64,000 bases of DNA from Paraspadella gotoi (taxonomy: Eukaryota > Chaetognatha), in NCBI GenBank assembly GCA_051294375.1, contig CM119264.1, positions 6,965,814-7,029,813 on the forward strand, written 5' to 3'. Under the pieces are notes generated by a model. It was not told the DNA's origin and ran no database searches. It saw nothing but the letters and a program-made list of their open reading frames with translations. Made by a program: the position numbers and the translations under genes. The number at the start of each line of letters is the position of its first letter. Position 1 is the stretch's first letter. Shown here in pieces: positions 1 through 11,113 of the stretch.

Positions 1-159
<159 letters not shown>

Positions 160-425
160 GCGGATATATCAGCGTTGAAAAATGGTGAGATCGGAGGTGA
201 AGACGAGGAAACGAGTTCCAAAAATATTTTGACGTTTGTTTACAAAGTTTTTGCGCGGAACAATTGAGGCCCCATTGTCGCTCGTTCTGGATTTGGAATC
301 AGTTTTTATTCTTTATGCCAATCTGTTTCTCTCTCTTGTTTTTTTTTCAAGCTGATACTTGTTGTGTATGCCACTCGTCTTTCTGCTTCTGTCAATAATG
401 TTTTTTTTTCGTCTTTATACTTTTT
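160..425 (+). repeat. Third partial copy of the duplicated segment (left end)
   Basis: This sequence matches 8046-8315 and, in part, 20900-21100 with small indels, including the AAATATTTTGACG stretch and the TTCTTTATGCC stretch. It stops at a 25-N gap. A short contig end belonging to the same locus as the two longer copies is the simplest reading. Confidence 0.85.
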
Positions 426-452
426 NNNNNNNNNNNNNNNNNNNNNNNNNCG

Positions 453-596
453 ATCATCACAAAAAATAATGGATTCGCAGATATTGATAAGAGTCTAAAT
501 AGCTCTGGAAAAAGAAAAAGAATACCTAAAAAAACCCGAGTTGAAACGGTTGAAGATCTTGAAGAGCATGCCACTGTGGCTAGGAATTCGCATTAA
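453..596 (+). CDS. C-terminal fragment of an unrecognised protein
   Basis: A frame enters from the 25-N gap and runs 47 codons to TAA. It is hydrophilic, with a basic cluster (KRKRIPKKTR) followed by an acidic stretch (ETVEDLEEHA). Its mixed composition is unlike the repeat-driven frames nearby, which is the reason for listing it. There is no start codon in view and no recognised family. It could be the end of a transposon protein or the last exon of a gene whose remainder lies in the gap. Confidence 0.3.
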   Translation: MITKNNGFADIDKSLNSSGKRKRIPKKTRVETVEDLEEHATVARNSH

Positions 597-1174
597 ATCT
601 TTAATTCGAAATCTATTTCGAAAATCCAACGGGCTAACCAATCAGGAATCAGCTTGTATACACTGCACCTTTCGGAGATTCATTTGTACTTAAGTAAAGT
701 ATATAAAAAAAAAAGAGAAAGAGCCCTTCTAAAGGATTGTCTTTGTTATTAAGGGTTGTCGATCGCTTCTTTAGAATGGAAAATCCACTTTTCTCTGGGA
801 TGATTGTCGTTTTAAAAAAGGCAAAAGCTAACGGGGAGTGGAAAAGTAGAGAAGAAGCTGGATTTACCTCGCAATTATTTTTTTTCTAAAGATTTAGGTT
901 ATTCGTAACAGAGGCACCTTTAAGAACCACCAAAAGGTCCTGTCCAAAATAGTCTTTAGGGAAAGAATAGACTTTAAATTTTACTTAAAATAATTGTGAA
1001 TAATTTTTAATATTGGTTTTGTAACCAATTTTCATTTATATATGTTAGTTATGTATGAACACAATAGGTGTCCCTCCTACCTTTATTTTTTTTTAGTTGT
1101 TCAGCCCAATAAGGAAAAAAACCCTAAGTGAGACTAAAAAAAAAAAATAAAAAAAAAAAAAAAAAACACTGTCT
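597..1174. other. Non-repetitive AT-rich interval with one short open frame
   Basis: Mostly unique AT-rich DNA. One plus frame at about 706-888 is open for roughly 60 codons and contains a basic segment (KKAKANGEWKSREEAG), but it has no convincing start or splice sites. A poly-A stretch at 1134-1165 ends the interval. Confidence 0.3.
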
Positions 1175-1399
1175 GTGCTACACAGTTTGGTCAACGAATG
1201 TGGAATAGGGAGGAAAAGGGCATCAAGGGCCGGCACGAAACTCTTCGACTATTGGTATGGAATAAGGAATGTAGGCTACAGTGGCACGATCGACGTTCAA
1301 GTGTTAAAACAAAAAATAGCGAAAGTGTCGAACACACGGTTTATTAAACAAATAGCTAAGAAAGAAAGAGCGAGAAAGAAAGAGAGAGAGGAGAGATGA
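1175..1399 (+). CDS. Unrecognised short ORF, 74 codons
   Basis: Open plus-strand frame that starts just after a poly-A stretch. The first 55 residues are of mixed composition (for example GIGRKRASRAGTKLFDYWYG). The last 20 are translated GA repeat (KKERARKKEREER), so the true end, if any, is earlier. No start codon context, domain or signal peptide is visible. It may be a retroelement fragment. Low confidence. Confidence 0.2.
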   Translation: MLHSLVNECGIGRKRASRAGTKLFDYWYGIRNVGYSGTIDVQVLKQKIAKVSNTRFIKQIAKKERARKKEREER

Positions 1400-1430
1400 A
1401 AGAGAGAGAGAAAGAGAGAGAGAGATGAGA
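1370..1430 (+). repeat. (GA)n-rich tract
   Basis: Interrupted GA/GAAA purine tract of about 60 bases. Confidence 0.85.
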
Positions 1431-1699
1431 GTGTCTTACGACTGCGATCTGTTATCTAAAAATCGCTCAATTTCCGGAACGAACTGAGGACTCCGGGCGA
1501 GGGAGTACCGTCACAGTGTGATTGTTTGACAAGCGGGAGGAAAGTGGACTTAGGAGGCTGGGCCGCACTGAGAGTGGGCGAGGATAAAGAGGGAGAGGGT
1601 GGCGAAGGGCGAGGGATAGAGGGGCGATGGAAGGGTATAAAGAGGAGAAGAGGGAGAGGGCGAGGGACGTGAGGGGAGGGATCATTCAAAAGTCAAAGT

Positions 1700-2480
1700 C
1701 AGAATCGGAGACCAATCCTATGGAAAAAGATTTTCTTTTTTTCTCGCTTAGAGTACGTACATGTAATGTTGGACAATGAGACAACTTTTGGCTCGAGATA
1801 GTCAATTTGGGACGTCTTTTGAATTTCCAGACGAAGTGTTGAAAAGGAAAGTAAGGATCGCATTAGTTCTAGAGGTTATTCGATCACGCTCACGATCACC
1901 AGTAACCCCATTGTACTTAAAATAATAAAAGAATAATAAATAAGAAAGGATTTCACATAAAGATAAATAAAAAAATGTCTTCTTTCTTCTTCCTATTTTA
2001 TTGTTAGTAAGTAGCATTTTCTTAAAAGAATTTGAATAATAAAAATTATAAATATGGTAATACCAAGTTACCAAATTTCAGTTCATTATTGTTTTTACTA
2101 GACAATTGGGGGAAAAATGTTTCATTGCTTCTTAGGCCATATTTTAATTTAATTTCAGAATAAAATAATGGAAATAAAAACACAATTACATTAATTTCAT
2201 GTCAAGTTTTTCACATAACATTTTTTTTTAATATAACTTTATTGAAATGTTTTTCTAGGCATTTTTATTTAAAAATAAAAATTTAACCAACATGAGAAAA
2301 CAAAAAGCAAATTATAAGAGTTATAAATTTTTAAATCTTCCCCGTTAATAAAAAATTGGTTGTATTTGGTTGTGAAGCGTCTTAGTGCTATTCGAAAACG
2401 GAAGAAGTTTTTTTTTCGTTATCCTGTCTGTTTTGTTCTTGTTTTGTTTCGGGCGGCATGATCGACACCGGAAAATCGGA
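1700..2480. other. Unique AT-rich interval
   Basis: AT-rich, with no long frame, repeat or splice pattern that I trust on either strand. Probably upstream or intronic DNA of the IgSF gene. Confidence 0.4.
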
Positions 2481-2491
2481 CCCGATAATAG

Positions 2492-2532
2492 TTGAGAGAG
2501 AGAGGAGAGGAGAGAGAGAGAGATGGAGAGAG

Positions 2533-2564
<32 letters not shown>

Positions 2565-2570
2565 AGAGGC
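2492..2570 (+). repeat. (GA)n-rich tract
   Basis: GA array interrupted by GAGGAGAG units. Confidence 0.9.
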
Positions 2571-2579
2571 TAAATCCGT

Positions 2580-3500
2580 TCATAAAAGTGATTGAAGAGA
2601 TGGTTGGAAAGATTTCTTAAATCACTTGGATTATAATTAGTAATTTGTTTAAGAATTATTTCGACCGAGTACTAAAGTTCTACTTAACATTATTTCTACG
2701 TTTTGTCGTGTTGTTTAATATCGATAAGAGATAAGAAGTACAGGGACGAAGGCCGGAAGATATTGAGAGGATTATGAAAAGGGTTTGTTTGTGCGCGTGG
2801 TTTCTTCTTATTGTCTCATAACTTAAGGATCAGAAAGGAGAGGATCAGTTGCGAGGAAGAAGAGAACGGGATTTAGTTTTATGGGAAGAGGAGAGTCGTA
2901 AAAGGGAGGAAGGAGGAAAAGAGAAAAAAGATTGAGGAAGAGGTGCGAGAAAAGTCGAAGAAGGTGACAGAGCGAGTGAGAAAAGAGAGACTGAAGATAT
3001 TGAATGAGAGCTGAATAATAAAAGAAATAAAGCCGAAAACGATTGTCGCAGTTTTGAGAACGACGTAATTCGGGTGCATGACCTACTTTGTTCCTTTTTC
3101 TTTCTCTCGATTAAACAAAAGACTAAAAGGCTTTGAGCGATTTAAGTGTGGGAATGTTTTGTTAGGTCCAGCTTCTCAAAAATTATTATATTAACTTGTA
3201 GGCGTCATTTCTATGTTTGAAGATATAATTGTACTAAATAGTATATCTTAGAAAATATCAGATTTGCAATAAACAATTAGCAGTCGTTTTACTTAGCACC
3301 ATTTAGGTAAATGATTAATTATTCATTGGGAGACGAAGTTTAGTTAAAAGTTATCTTTCATTTTTGATTTAACGAGATTAAAAAAGGCCTTGCTTTTACT
3401 TTTTTTGTTCTGAATTGGTTATTTTACATCTTTTATCACCTTTCTCTTTTGTCATTATTATTTCTTTTTTGAAAACTCCCTTGGCAGCACGTTTTTTTTT
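2580..3500. other. Unique interval upstream of the signal-peptide exon
   Basis: No gene that I can support. A purine-rich stretch (2880-3000) gives long minus-strand frames of low complexity. It is probably 5' intron or upstream DNA of the IgSF gene. Confidence 0.35.
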
Positions 3501-3510
3501 CTTTTCACAG

Positions 3511-3660
3511 TGAATTCTTATGGAAAGTAAAATCACCGTCGATGTGAGAATCTCTTTTCCTCGGGCTTTTGTTATTATTATCGCCTCGCCGCTCGTCTTC
3601 ATCTGTTCTTGTCTCATAGGAGACTTTATGAACCGCTTTATTGAAAAAGATTTTGAAAGA

Positions 3661-3662
<2 letters not shown>
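3511..3662 (+). CDS. Candidate first coding exon of the IgSF gene (signal peptide)
   Basis: A classic acceptor (a T-run, then CTTTTCACAG) ends at 3510. Nine bases later an ATG at 3520 opens 47 codons that end at a strong donor, GTGAGA, at 3663. The product starts with a hydrophilic stretch (MESKITVDVRISFPR), then has a strongly hydrophobic core (AFVIIIASPLVFICSCLI). That is what a signal peptide or signal anchor looks like. The exon ends with two bases of a codon. It cannot join 5851-5993 directly, because that exon needs one base carried over, so at least one exon in between (Ig1 first half) is missing or unrecognised. The GA tract that follows is intronic. Assignment to the IgSF gene is inference from strand, position and role. 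Confidence 0.45.
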
Positions 3663-3712
<50 letters not shown>

Positions 3713-3772
3713 GAGAGACGGACGAGAGAGAGAGAGAGAGAGAGAGACGAGAGAGAGAGAGAGAAGAGAGAG
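3663..3772 (+). repeat. (GA)n tract
   Basis: GA array with a few C interruptions, starting at the donor of the preceding exon. Confidence 0.9.
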
Positions 3773-4114
3773 ATTGTTTTACTCAAGGATGAAGATGTTT
3801 CCGAAATCTCGGGGATGGTAAAAAACCCGAAAACAAATAAGCAAGGAAGACCCAAAACAGAAAGAAAACAAAAAGAAAAAAAAAGGGAAAAAGGTAAACA
3901 GTATGAAGCCGTAGAAAGTTCATACTTAATCAAAAACTATTACTTTTTCACCGAAATGGAGGATATCATGTTAAAAACAGTAGATTGAAATCTCCTTATC
4001 TGCCGGATATAATTTTTTTGTTGTTACACCCCCCGGATGTAATCCGAGCCCATATCTTCAGCATCGACGAGAGAAACAAGACTTTATAGGAGGGGGCAAA
4101 AACCAAGAAATATT

Positions 4115-4185
4115 TTATATCGGATTCGAACTCTAACCTTCCTGGGGTAATCATTTCGTCTTTCCTCAAAGCTAAAAAGACAAAC
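4115..4185 (-). repeat. tRNA-derived (SINE-like) remnant
   Basis: Read on the minus strand, a TAGC-starting A-box-like segment (4174 downward) is followed 43 bases later by a B box, GTTCGAATC (around 4129). That is tRNA spacing. The T-stem does not pair and no CCA-end structure is present, so this is not a working tRNA. It is a decayed tRNA pseudogene or the head of a SINE. Confidence 0.35.
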
Positions 4186-4377
4186 GTCGGTCCTTCCAAA
4201 TTTTGAGCCCCAGCAATCGGTTCTCTTCTGCAAGGAGAAGGAGGAAAGAGAAAAGTCACGAGGAAAGGAAAAAAAAACACAGTCAGAGGAAAATTCTATG
4301 TTAGAATGTCGGAGAATAAAAAAGAAAGCAGTCCCTTCGAGTTAGTAATGGAGAAGTAGGGACAAGAAAGGAGAGAA

Positions 4378-4660
4378 TGTGGAGGAAAGAAAAGAAAAGG
4401 AAAAAAAAGGAAAGGAAACGAAAAAAGACTGGTAGAGATAAAAGGGAGGGACCAAAAAAAAGGAAGATAAGATGCAGAAGCCGAGTCAAAAAAAAAAACC
4501 AAAAGAATAAAGACAAGAGAAAGGAAATTCAAAAGAAAAGAAAGCAGAGTAAAAATTCTGAGAAGAGAGAAAAGAAGGAGGAAGCCGAAGAAAGGAATGA
4601 AGGAGAGAAGAAAAAGTCAAAGTTTCTGAAATAAATGGGATAAAAAAATATCCTTTCTAT
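4378..4660 (+). other. Purine-rich low-complexity stretch
   Basis: Long run of A/G-rich sequence. Its Lys/Arg/Glu frames on one strand and Ser/Phe/Leu frames on the other are products of base composition. Confidence 0.7.
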
Positions 4661-4964
4661 AGGAAAACCGAAAAAAAAATGATGAAGGCAGAAAACGCGC
4701 GCTGGCTCAAATAGGGAGAAAAAGAGAATGCTTTGATGAGAATTATGGCAGAGAGAAAAGAAAAATAGAGAAGTTGGCAGAGTTGTGCGAGAGAGTTAGA
4801 GAGGTTGAAAAAAAAGAGAGAAATTAAAAAAAAAAATTTGGTGTGAAAGCAAAGGACAAGAAAATTCCCGTGAAAACAAGGAAAACAAGCGCAGGAAAAC
4901 GCAGATTCATTTATCTCGCCTTCTTTTGTACAAAACAGACGAAAAAAAAAGAAAAAGAATTTGA

Positions 4965-4967
4965 AAG

Positions 4968-5030
<63 letters not shown>

Positions 5031-5042
5031 GCGAGAGAGAGA
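4965..5042 (+). repeat. (GA)n tract
   Basis: Interrupted GA array. A second short one follows at 5217-5262. Confidence 0.9.
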
Positions 5043-5211
5043 TCGGCAAGATGAGAGAGACAAGAGACTGGGTATTTGCTCCCGAGGAACTGTATGAGAA
5101 TGGAAACGAGAGAGAGGGAAAAACGAGGACACACTCCAAGGTCAAAAACATTTCTATGCAAGGTTAAAAGAACAAAGAAAGGAAGAAATGAGCGGAGACA
5201 AGCAGAGTTAA

Positions 5212-5217
5212 GAGAAT

Positions 5218-5250
<33 letters not shown>

Positions 5251-5550
5251 CGACGAGAGAGGAGAGATAAGAAGTTATGTCATGACTTCGCGTTCGGTTT
5301 TAATAAACCGCCAACCATTTGGGCCTTTCATCGGTTTGGAAAGGCAGAGATTAAACAAAAGAAACGTTCGAGGCCGAAGTCGTATCGAGGGCCGATAGAG
5401 AATTGGGGATTTGGAGCGTTCCACTCAGAAAATTTGCACGGACAAAACCAACAAGATATCAGGACAAACAGAACACTGATTGCTGAATATAGATTCGTTT
5501 ATATTCTTTGTCATTTAAAAACGATTACGTGTTGCTTTTATAGAAACTAA
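5212..5550 (+). CDS. Open frame of uncertain status, possible exon
   Basis: The frame is open for 112 codons from a GA tract to TAA at 5548. It has no ATG. Residues after the repeat are mixed. A Cys (KLC) is followed 14 residues later by a Trp (TIW), the usual Ig strand-B to strand-C spacing. This suggested the missing first half of Ig1, but no good donor with the required phase lies inside, and the frame runs on to a stop. It could equally be chance. Confidence 0.22.
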
Positions 5551-5850
5551 TATTTTTCATTCTTCGCGTAAGAATTCCGTTGGACATACTAGTTATTGGA
5601 AACGAACCATTCAGATTCTTTTCCCGTTACAATATCTACAAACTATAATTTTTAACATATTCAAATAATAGGCTTTCAATGTCATATATTACTTGACATT
5701 AATCAATTAATTGACACGGAAAACAGTCGGGGAAACACCTTTTTTTCACCAAATAAAAAAAAATGCGGTAGCAAAAATTATTTGTAAGCCCCTCGATTGT
5801 TAACATAAACTTCCGATCACCTTACCCTCCCACTTGTCCTTACCCCGCAG

Positions 5851-5993
5851 GGCGTCTTCGAAGACTTTCTCTCCTTGGGAGACGCCGCCTTCGGACGACA
5901 GCGTCGACCAACGGCAAATACGGATTTTGGCGAAGGGAGGCGACGCCATCGTTAGAGATACGAAACACGATTACACCGACGCCGCTATCGTGC
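5851..5993 (+). CDS. IgSF gene exon: second half of Ig domain 1
   Basis: The acceptor TTACCCCGCAG ends at 5850 and the donor GTGAGT begins at 5994. With two leading bases the exon reads 47 codons and ends in phase 0. The C-terminal part (NGKYGFWRREATPSLEIR, then NTITPTPLSC) fits Ig strands D-E-F, ending in the F-strand Cys. The next exon begins in phase 0 with LTSAGMKISVELSVV, which fits strand G. A different frame of this exon is also open, but only this one joins 6805-6921 in phase and gives Ig topology. The first half of the domain (B-strand Cys, C-strand Trp) is not located. Confidence 0.6.
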
Positions 5994-6014
5994 GTGAGTG
6001 ACGAGGGAAATTTA

Positions 6015-6120
6015 TTCTCCTCTCTCTTCTCTCTCTCTCTCCTCATCTCTCTCTCCTCTCTCTTCTCTCTCTGCTTCTCTCTCTCTCTTCTCTCTCTCTC
6101 TCTCTCTTCCTCTCTCTCTA
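6015..6120 (+). repeat. (TC)n tract
   Basis: Interrupted TC array at the start of the intron after the Ig1 exon. Confidence 0.9.
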
Positions 6121-6289
6121 GTCCCGGAAATCTGTTAACCGATATAGTAAAAATAAAAAAAGAAATTCAAATGCCTAATTCTGTTCTTCCGACTAATCTC
6201 TTCGTCGTCGTCGTTCGTCGCGTCGGCATCGTCGTTATCGTCTGTCGTTTGATTCTTTATTGCATGACAGTCTCCTTCGATGATACTAA

Positions 6290-6800
6290 TCCAATTTCAC
6301 CCCCCCCACCCCCCCACCCTCCCCCCTCTCCCCCACCCCGCGTTCACATCGCTCTTCGTTCACCTCTACTTCTCTCTTTCCTTTCTCTACTTTTTATAAC
6401 TTCCCCCTTTTTTCTCATCTTCCTTTCTTCATCTCTCTTCCTCTCTACTTCCTCTCCTCTTCGTTTTCACTCCCCCTTTTTTTTACTCTTACTTCTATTT
6501 AAATTTTCTCCCTCCTTTCTCTTTTTCTCTATCTTTAGTGTTTCTTCCTTCTCCCGTTCTTTTCTTTTCCTCCTCCGCATTTTTCTCCCTCAATTTTCTC
6601 TTTCTGTCCACTATTTTTCTTTTCTTCCTTCCTCCTTCCTCCTTCTTTCCGCTCCTAGTTTTCCCTTTCAATTTCCTCTCTTCTTTTACTTCCTAACTTT
6701 TCCTTTTCCCCCCGACACTCTTCCCATACTTTTCTCCCGTTCCTCCCCTCTCTATTCCCTTCCATTCCTCCCTTTTCTCCCTTCCTCCCTTTTCTCCTCC
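6290..6800 (+). other. 500-bp pyrimidine-rich tract leading to a splice acceptor
   Basis: Almost continuous C/T sequence that ends in CTCCTCCGCAG just before exon 6805. It acts as, or has grown out of, a polypyrimidine tract. The long Ser/Leu/Phe/Pro frame across it is a product of base composition. Confidence 0.8.
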
Positions 6801-6804
6801 GCAG

Positions 6805-6921
6805 CTTACAAGTGCGGGAATGAAAATATCAGTGGAGCTCTCAGTCGTGGGACACCATCGTGCAACGCCCAAGTCGCACACTTTCTCACCGAAGGAGAAC
6901 GACAGACTGAGTTTTTGTATT
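6805..6921 (+). CDS. IgSF gene exon: end of Ig1 and start of Ig2
   Basis: The exon follows the acceptor CTCCTCCGCAG and is 39 codons in phase 0. It encodes Ig1 strand G (MKISVELSVV), a linker, then Ig2 strands A-B (TFSPKENDRLSFCI) with the B-strand Cys. I chose the donor GTCAGT at 6922, because it ends the exon in phase 0, as exon 11213 needs. The stronger-looking GTGAGG four bases later would break the frame. The joined protein places Trp of LEWVKG 14 residues after Cys, normal for an Ig fold. The exon was identified by phase and topology, not by a database match. Confidence 0.6.
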
Positions 6922-6925
6922 GTCA

Positions 6926-7550
6926 GTGAGGAGGGATTTATATCAAATATCGATATTGGGTTGTTTTGTAAAAAACTCTTGATTGGCGAAGCGGGAAATT
7001 CTGAATGATCAGTCACGTAGTGCTTTCTGATCCGTTTAACTTTCATTCTGAAAAAAAAAAATCTCATTAGTTTATATTCAAATTTTTGCTCCCATTGGCA
7101 ATTGGACACCAATAGAAGTTAATGATTGGAATTCTCAATAGATCTCTCTTGGTTTGTAAATTTACAATTTCGTGACGATCGTTGAGTGCAACGGATGTAC
7201 TTCAAGCCCCAAAGATTTAATTATTTTTTTCAATTTGTATGTAATAAAATTGCCAAGTTTCTCTCCGATTTTGATTGTTGATGAAATGTCATTTTGTAGT
7301 TGTTGTTGTGTTGTTGTACTACCAACTACAACTAGGTAGCCGTGATGGAATTCTTATTCTTTAATCAATAGAGAGGTTAAGAGTGGAATTCCTTACTGAT
7401 TCAACATTTGTTCGTTTACATTTACTTTCTGGCTTATTGTTGTCTGTTGACGTCGATACGCTCGATTGATATTTTTCGTCTTTTTATAATATTTCTATCG
7501 TTATCGTCATCTTGTCGTTTGTTCGTCGTTTTGCAGAAAAGTGAAATTAA
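6926..7550. other. Intronic unique sequence
   Basis: No exon or repeat that I can support. AT-rich, with a GTTGTTGTTGT run near 7300. Confidence 0.4.
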
Positions 7551-7692
7551 ACTCTCTCTCTCCTCTCTCTTGCTCTCTCTCTCTTCTGCTTCTCTCTCTC
7601 CTCTCCTCTCTCTTCTCTCTCTCTCTCATCTTCCCTCTCTCTCTCTCTCTCTCTCTCATCTCTCTCTGCATCTCTCTCTCTCGGTTCTCTTC
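7551..7692 (+). repeat. (TC)n tract
   Basis: Interrupted TC array. Confidence 0.9.
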
Positions 7693-7936
7693 CTCTCTTC
7701 TTTCTATCTGGCCACTTTCTCTCCCATTCTCGCTCCCTTCTCTTTTTCCCTACGCAGCCAACCCCAACGGCGCCATTATTTAAACATGAAAGCCAGAAAA
7801 ATTTTGATTTAGACTTTGAGAAAAACTGTGGTTCCGAGAAGCAACAAGCACGTGAGGATAACGATAAGAAAAAAGTAAGGAGGATGGTGAAAAGAGATAG
7901 GAATAGCTGTAGCAAGAAAAAAAAAGAACATAAAAA

Positions 7937-8045
7937 AGAAAGAAAGAAAGAAAGAAAGAAAGAAAAAAGAAAAGAAAGAAAGAAAGAAAGAAAGAAAAGA
8001 ACAAAGAAAGAAAAGAAAGAAAGAAAAGAAAGAAAGAAAGAAAGA
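7937..8045 (+). repeat. (GAAA)n microsatellite
   Basis: Tetranucleotide array immediately left of the duplicated segment, equivalent to the array at 1-159. Confidence 0.95.
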
Positions 8046-8354
8046 GAGCGATATATGCAGCGTTGAAAAATGGTGGAGCAATCGGGAGCGTGAAGACGAG
8101 GAAACGCAGTTCCAAAAATATTTTGACGTTTGTTTACAAAGTTTTTGCGCGGAACAATTGAGGCGATTGTCGCTCGTTCTGGATTTTGGAATCAGTTTTT
8201 ATTCTTTATGCCAATCTGTTTCTCTCTCTTTTTTTTTTCAAGCTGATACTTGTTGTGTATGCCACTCGTCTTTCTGCTTCTGTCAATAATGTTTTTTTTT
8301 CGTCTTTATACTTTTTTATTTTAAGAATAAGCGAGCAAACTCTCTCTCTCTTCT

Positions 8355-8394
<40 letters not shown>

Positions 8395-8429
8395 CTCTCT
8401 CTCGTAGTAACCTTAATAGTTCCTTCTTG

Positions 8430-9085
8430 CAGAGGGTACCTTGGTCAAATAGGGTGTGAACGTGAAAGTTTGGAATCAAAAATTTAGCAGTTAATATCTT
8501 GAAAACTATCATATGAGGAATACTAATCTCGTAATATAATTTTTCATTTTTTTTATTAATCATAGTAGCCAGCAGCTTATTTAGTTATATAGTACATACC
8601 TATAAATGTCAAAATTTCAAAATGGTTTTTTTTTTAATCTAGAGAACAGATCAGATTCTCGTTAAAAAGTTAATAAAAGAAAGTATAAATCTTTTGGTCA
8701 AAATTATTATTAAGTAGGTTAAAATTACAAAAAACTATATTTTTAGCTAAAAATTTAAAATCGGCTGTTTTTAAATATAGTTTTTTTACATTTTTGACTA
8801 CTTAATGAAAGAATTTAAAAAGAATTGTACTTTCTATAAATAATTTTTGCAAGGAATCAAATTCGATTTTAAAATTTAAAAATTTGTATTTTTGACATTT
8901 TATTTTTGCCTATCTCATATACTATTATACTCACTCTCATAGCTCACTGGTGCCACTCACTCGTATAAAATTAAAAATAAATTTACCAAATAGTTTATTA
9001 GTTTGTGTATGTTCATGTTTTATATGCTAAATTTAAATTTTCTAACAATTTTATCACTTTTCACATCACTCTATTGGTCAATGTT
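8430..9085. other. AT-rich stretch present only in copy 1
   Basis: In copy 2 the sequence jumps from CTTGGTCAA (about 21220) straight to ATGTTCAACCTATCT (about 21221). The same junction in copy 1 is separated by about 630 bp of AT-rich DNA. No ORF is visible. It looks like an insertion in one copy or a deletion in the other. I found no clear terminal repeats. Confidence 0.6.
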
Positions 9086-9264
9086 TCAACCTATCTATCT
9101 ATCTAGCTATCTCGCTTCTCTCTCTCTCTCTCTCTTCCCATTATTCGGTGTTAGAAACCTTTCCCAAGTTTCAAGTATCGACAGTATCCATAATTTCACG
9201 CCTTGACTTTGAAAACGGCGTTCCCCTTCGGTGACGTAAATTTCTCACAGCCAAAAGCTCGACG

Positions 9265-9389
<125 letters not shown>

Positions 9390-9434
9390 TTTCCGGTCGA
9401 TGGAAAACTTTTTGTCTGAAAATTCTGGCTTCAG

Positions 9435-9775
9435 GGATTCAAGGAAAGACCCCGACGAGACGACAGAATCGACTGCGACAACGACGACAACAATGACGAC
9501 GACGACGACGACGACGACAATGACGACGACGACGCCCCCTCCAAACCGGAGTCCCAAACGGACGCGAAGAGTTGAAAAATCGTTTGAGACGAGCGCGACT
9601 TTTTTCTTTGGCGAAGGCAGAATATTTCTCGATGCTCAACGAAGCTAAACTCGAGTCATGAAATAAACATGGAGCTGTTGTCCTGTTGAGTGGAGACAAA
9701 GAATCTGTAATGAGTGGGAAAAAAAACTAATGCAAATGAAACGTAATTATTTGGGGGCAAAAGTGGGAATGAAAA
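9435..9775 (+). pseudogene. Asp-rich candidate exon, copy 1, frameshifted
   Basis: Homologue of 21547-21882. Extra bases (for example GCGAAGAG against GCGAGAG, and an extra A in GCTCAACG) put a stop soon after the Asp run. These are probably sequencing or assembly errors or allelic damage. See 21547 for the open version. Confidence 0.35.
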
Positions 9776-10159
9776 AAAATCCTAAGTTTAACTTGAAAGG
9801 AAAATTGGGCGGAAAATGATTGAAAAGATGAAAAACACTTGAAGGAAAGAGTTAGGCTTAAAAAATGCCAGATGATAATCGGGAACTCTTATTTAAAAAA
9901 TACAAAAATCTAAAGACTGAGGATCGAAAATATTTTGGATTTTCTTATACTATAAAACTTTATGTTTTATAAAAACCTTTTTACTTTTTATCATCCTTCT
10001 GCTATAAAAACTTGTTTTCTTGTTTTTTCCTCTCAATTTGCTTGCAGATCTACACAAGGTTTTTATTACGACATTTCTATTTGCATTTCGCCTGAGTTTT
10101 CTGCAATCGATTCGGTGTAAGGAAAGTAAAAGAGCAAATCTTTCGGATAATAAAAGCAA

Positions 10160-10190
<31 letters not shown>

Positions 10191-10214
10191 GAGAGAAAGA
10201 GAGAAAGAGAGAAA
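10160..10214 (+). repeat. (GA)n / GAGAAA tract
   Basis: GA array with AAGAGAG units. The copy-2 equivalent is at 22271-22329. Confidence 0.85.
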
Positions 10215-10703
10215 TGGTAGAAAATTCCCAAGGGACAAGCAAACATTGGGAAACAAACAAGACCACAAAAAAAACAGGGAAATAAACGTGTGAGATTACC
10301 TAACGAAGTAGCTATTTGAAAAAAAAAAAACAGAGACAAAACTTGGAGACTTCGAATAAATTGTTCGTCTGGAAAAAGAAAAATAATCTCGCGTCTCTGT
10401 AATCAAGAAAAGTCAATCGGTGACGAGTCGTTCCGGCGACCTTTCCGCTTATTACCGACTCGCGCACCTGACGTCAATTATACTGACATGCGGAACTCGA
10501 GAAGCGGATATATTAAGACGAAAAAATTCTCTTTACCGACCGCCTTGTCGGTCGTTTGGCCGGTAGTTTTAACGGGCGATGGTCTTTTTTTTTAATAATA
10601 TATGATAAATGACAATTTAGTTTTGATTGTCTTTTTTGGATAGTCGCAGACATTTATTTATTACGATAAATAATAGTGGATAAGAATATCAATAAATCAT
10701 TTG

Positions 10704-10834
10704 AAAGAGAGAGAGAGCCAATGAGGAGAGAAGTAGAGAGAGAGGAGAGAGAGGAGAGAGGAGGAGGAGAGAGAGAGAGAGAGAGAGAGAAGAGAGGCAG
10801 ATAGAAGAGGAGAGAGAGAGAGAAATAACGAAAG
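10704..10834 (+). repeat. (GA)n-rich tract
   Basis: Interrupted GA array. The copy-2 equivalent (22814-22901) is purer and differs in length. Confidence 0.9.
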
Positions 10835-11113
10835 TGAGTGAGGGAACATTTCTCTGACTGGATTAGCGCTAATGTTTTTCTTTCGTACTTGTCAATTAGG
10901 TTGGCCATTTCGCCTGTTTTTCTTTCCTCCCTTTTCTTTCCTTTTTCCTCCTCTGCTTTTCCTTCCTTCTTTCCAATTCGATCGCCATTAGGTGTCGAAA
11001 TGGTCTTTTCAAAAAAAAAAGAAAAGAAACATTCTAAAAAATAGAAGAATAATAGCAAAGCCAAAGGGTTCTTTTCTTTCGATGCTTTAACCTCGATCTC
11101 TTTCGCCCACTAG

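Noticed and set aside
2774-2821. Signal-peptide-like ORF MKRVCLCAWFLLIVS
   Set aside because: It stops after 15 codons and lacks a good donor. Exon 3511-3662 is better supported.
4115-4185. Functional tRNA gene
   Set aside because: The box spacing is right, but T-stem and acceptor stem do not pair. Listed as a remnant only.
5994-6929. 311-codon Ser/Leu/Pro frame
   Set aside because: It spans an intronic pyrimidine tract and ends in the wrong frame of the real exon 6805-6921.
6922-6930. GTGAGG at 6926 as the donor of exon 6805
   Set aside because: It matches the donor consensus better than GTCAGT, but leaves phase 1, which does not join the Ig2 exon. The phase-0 site gives correct Cys-Trp spacing.
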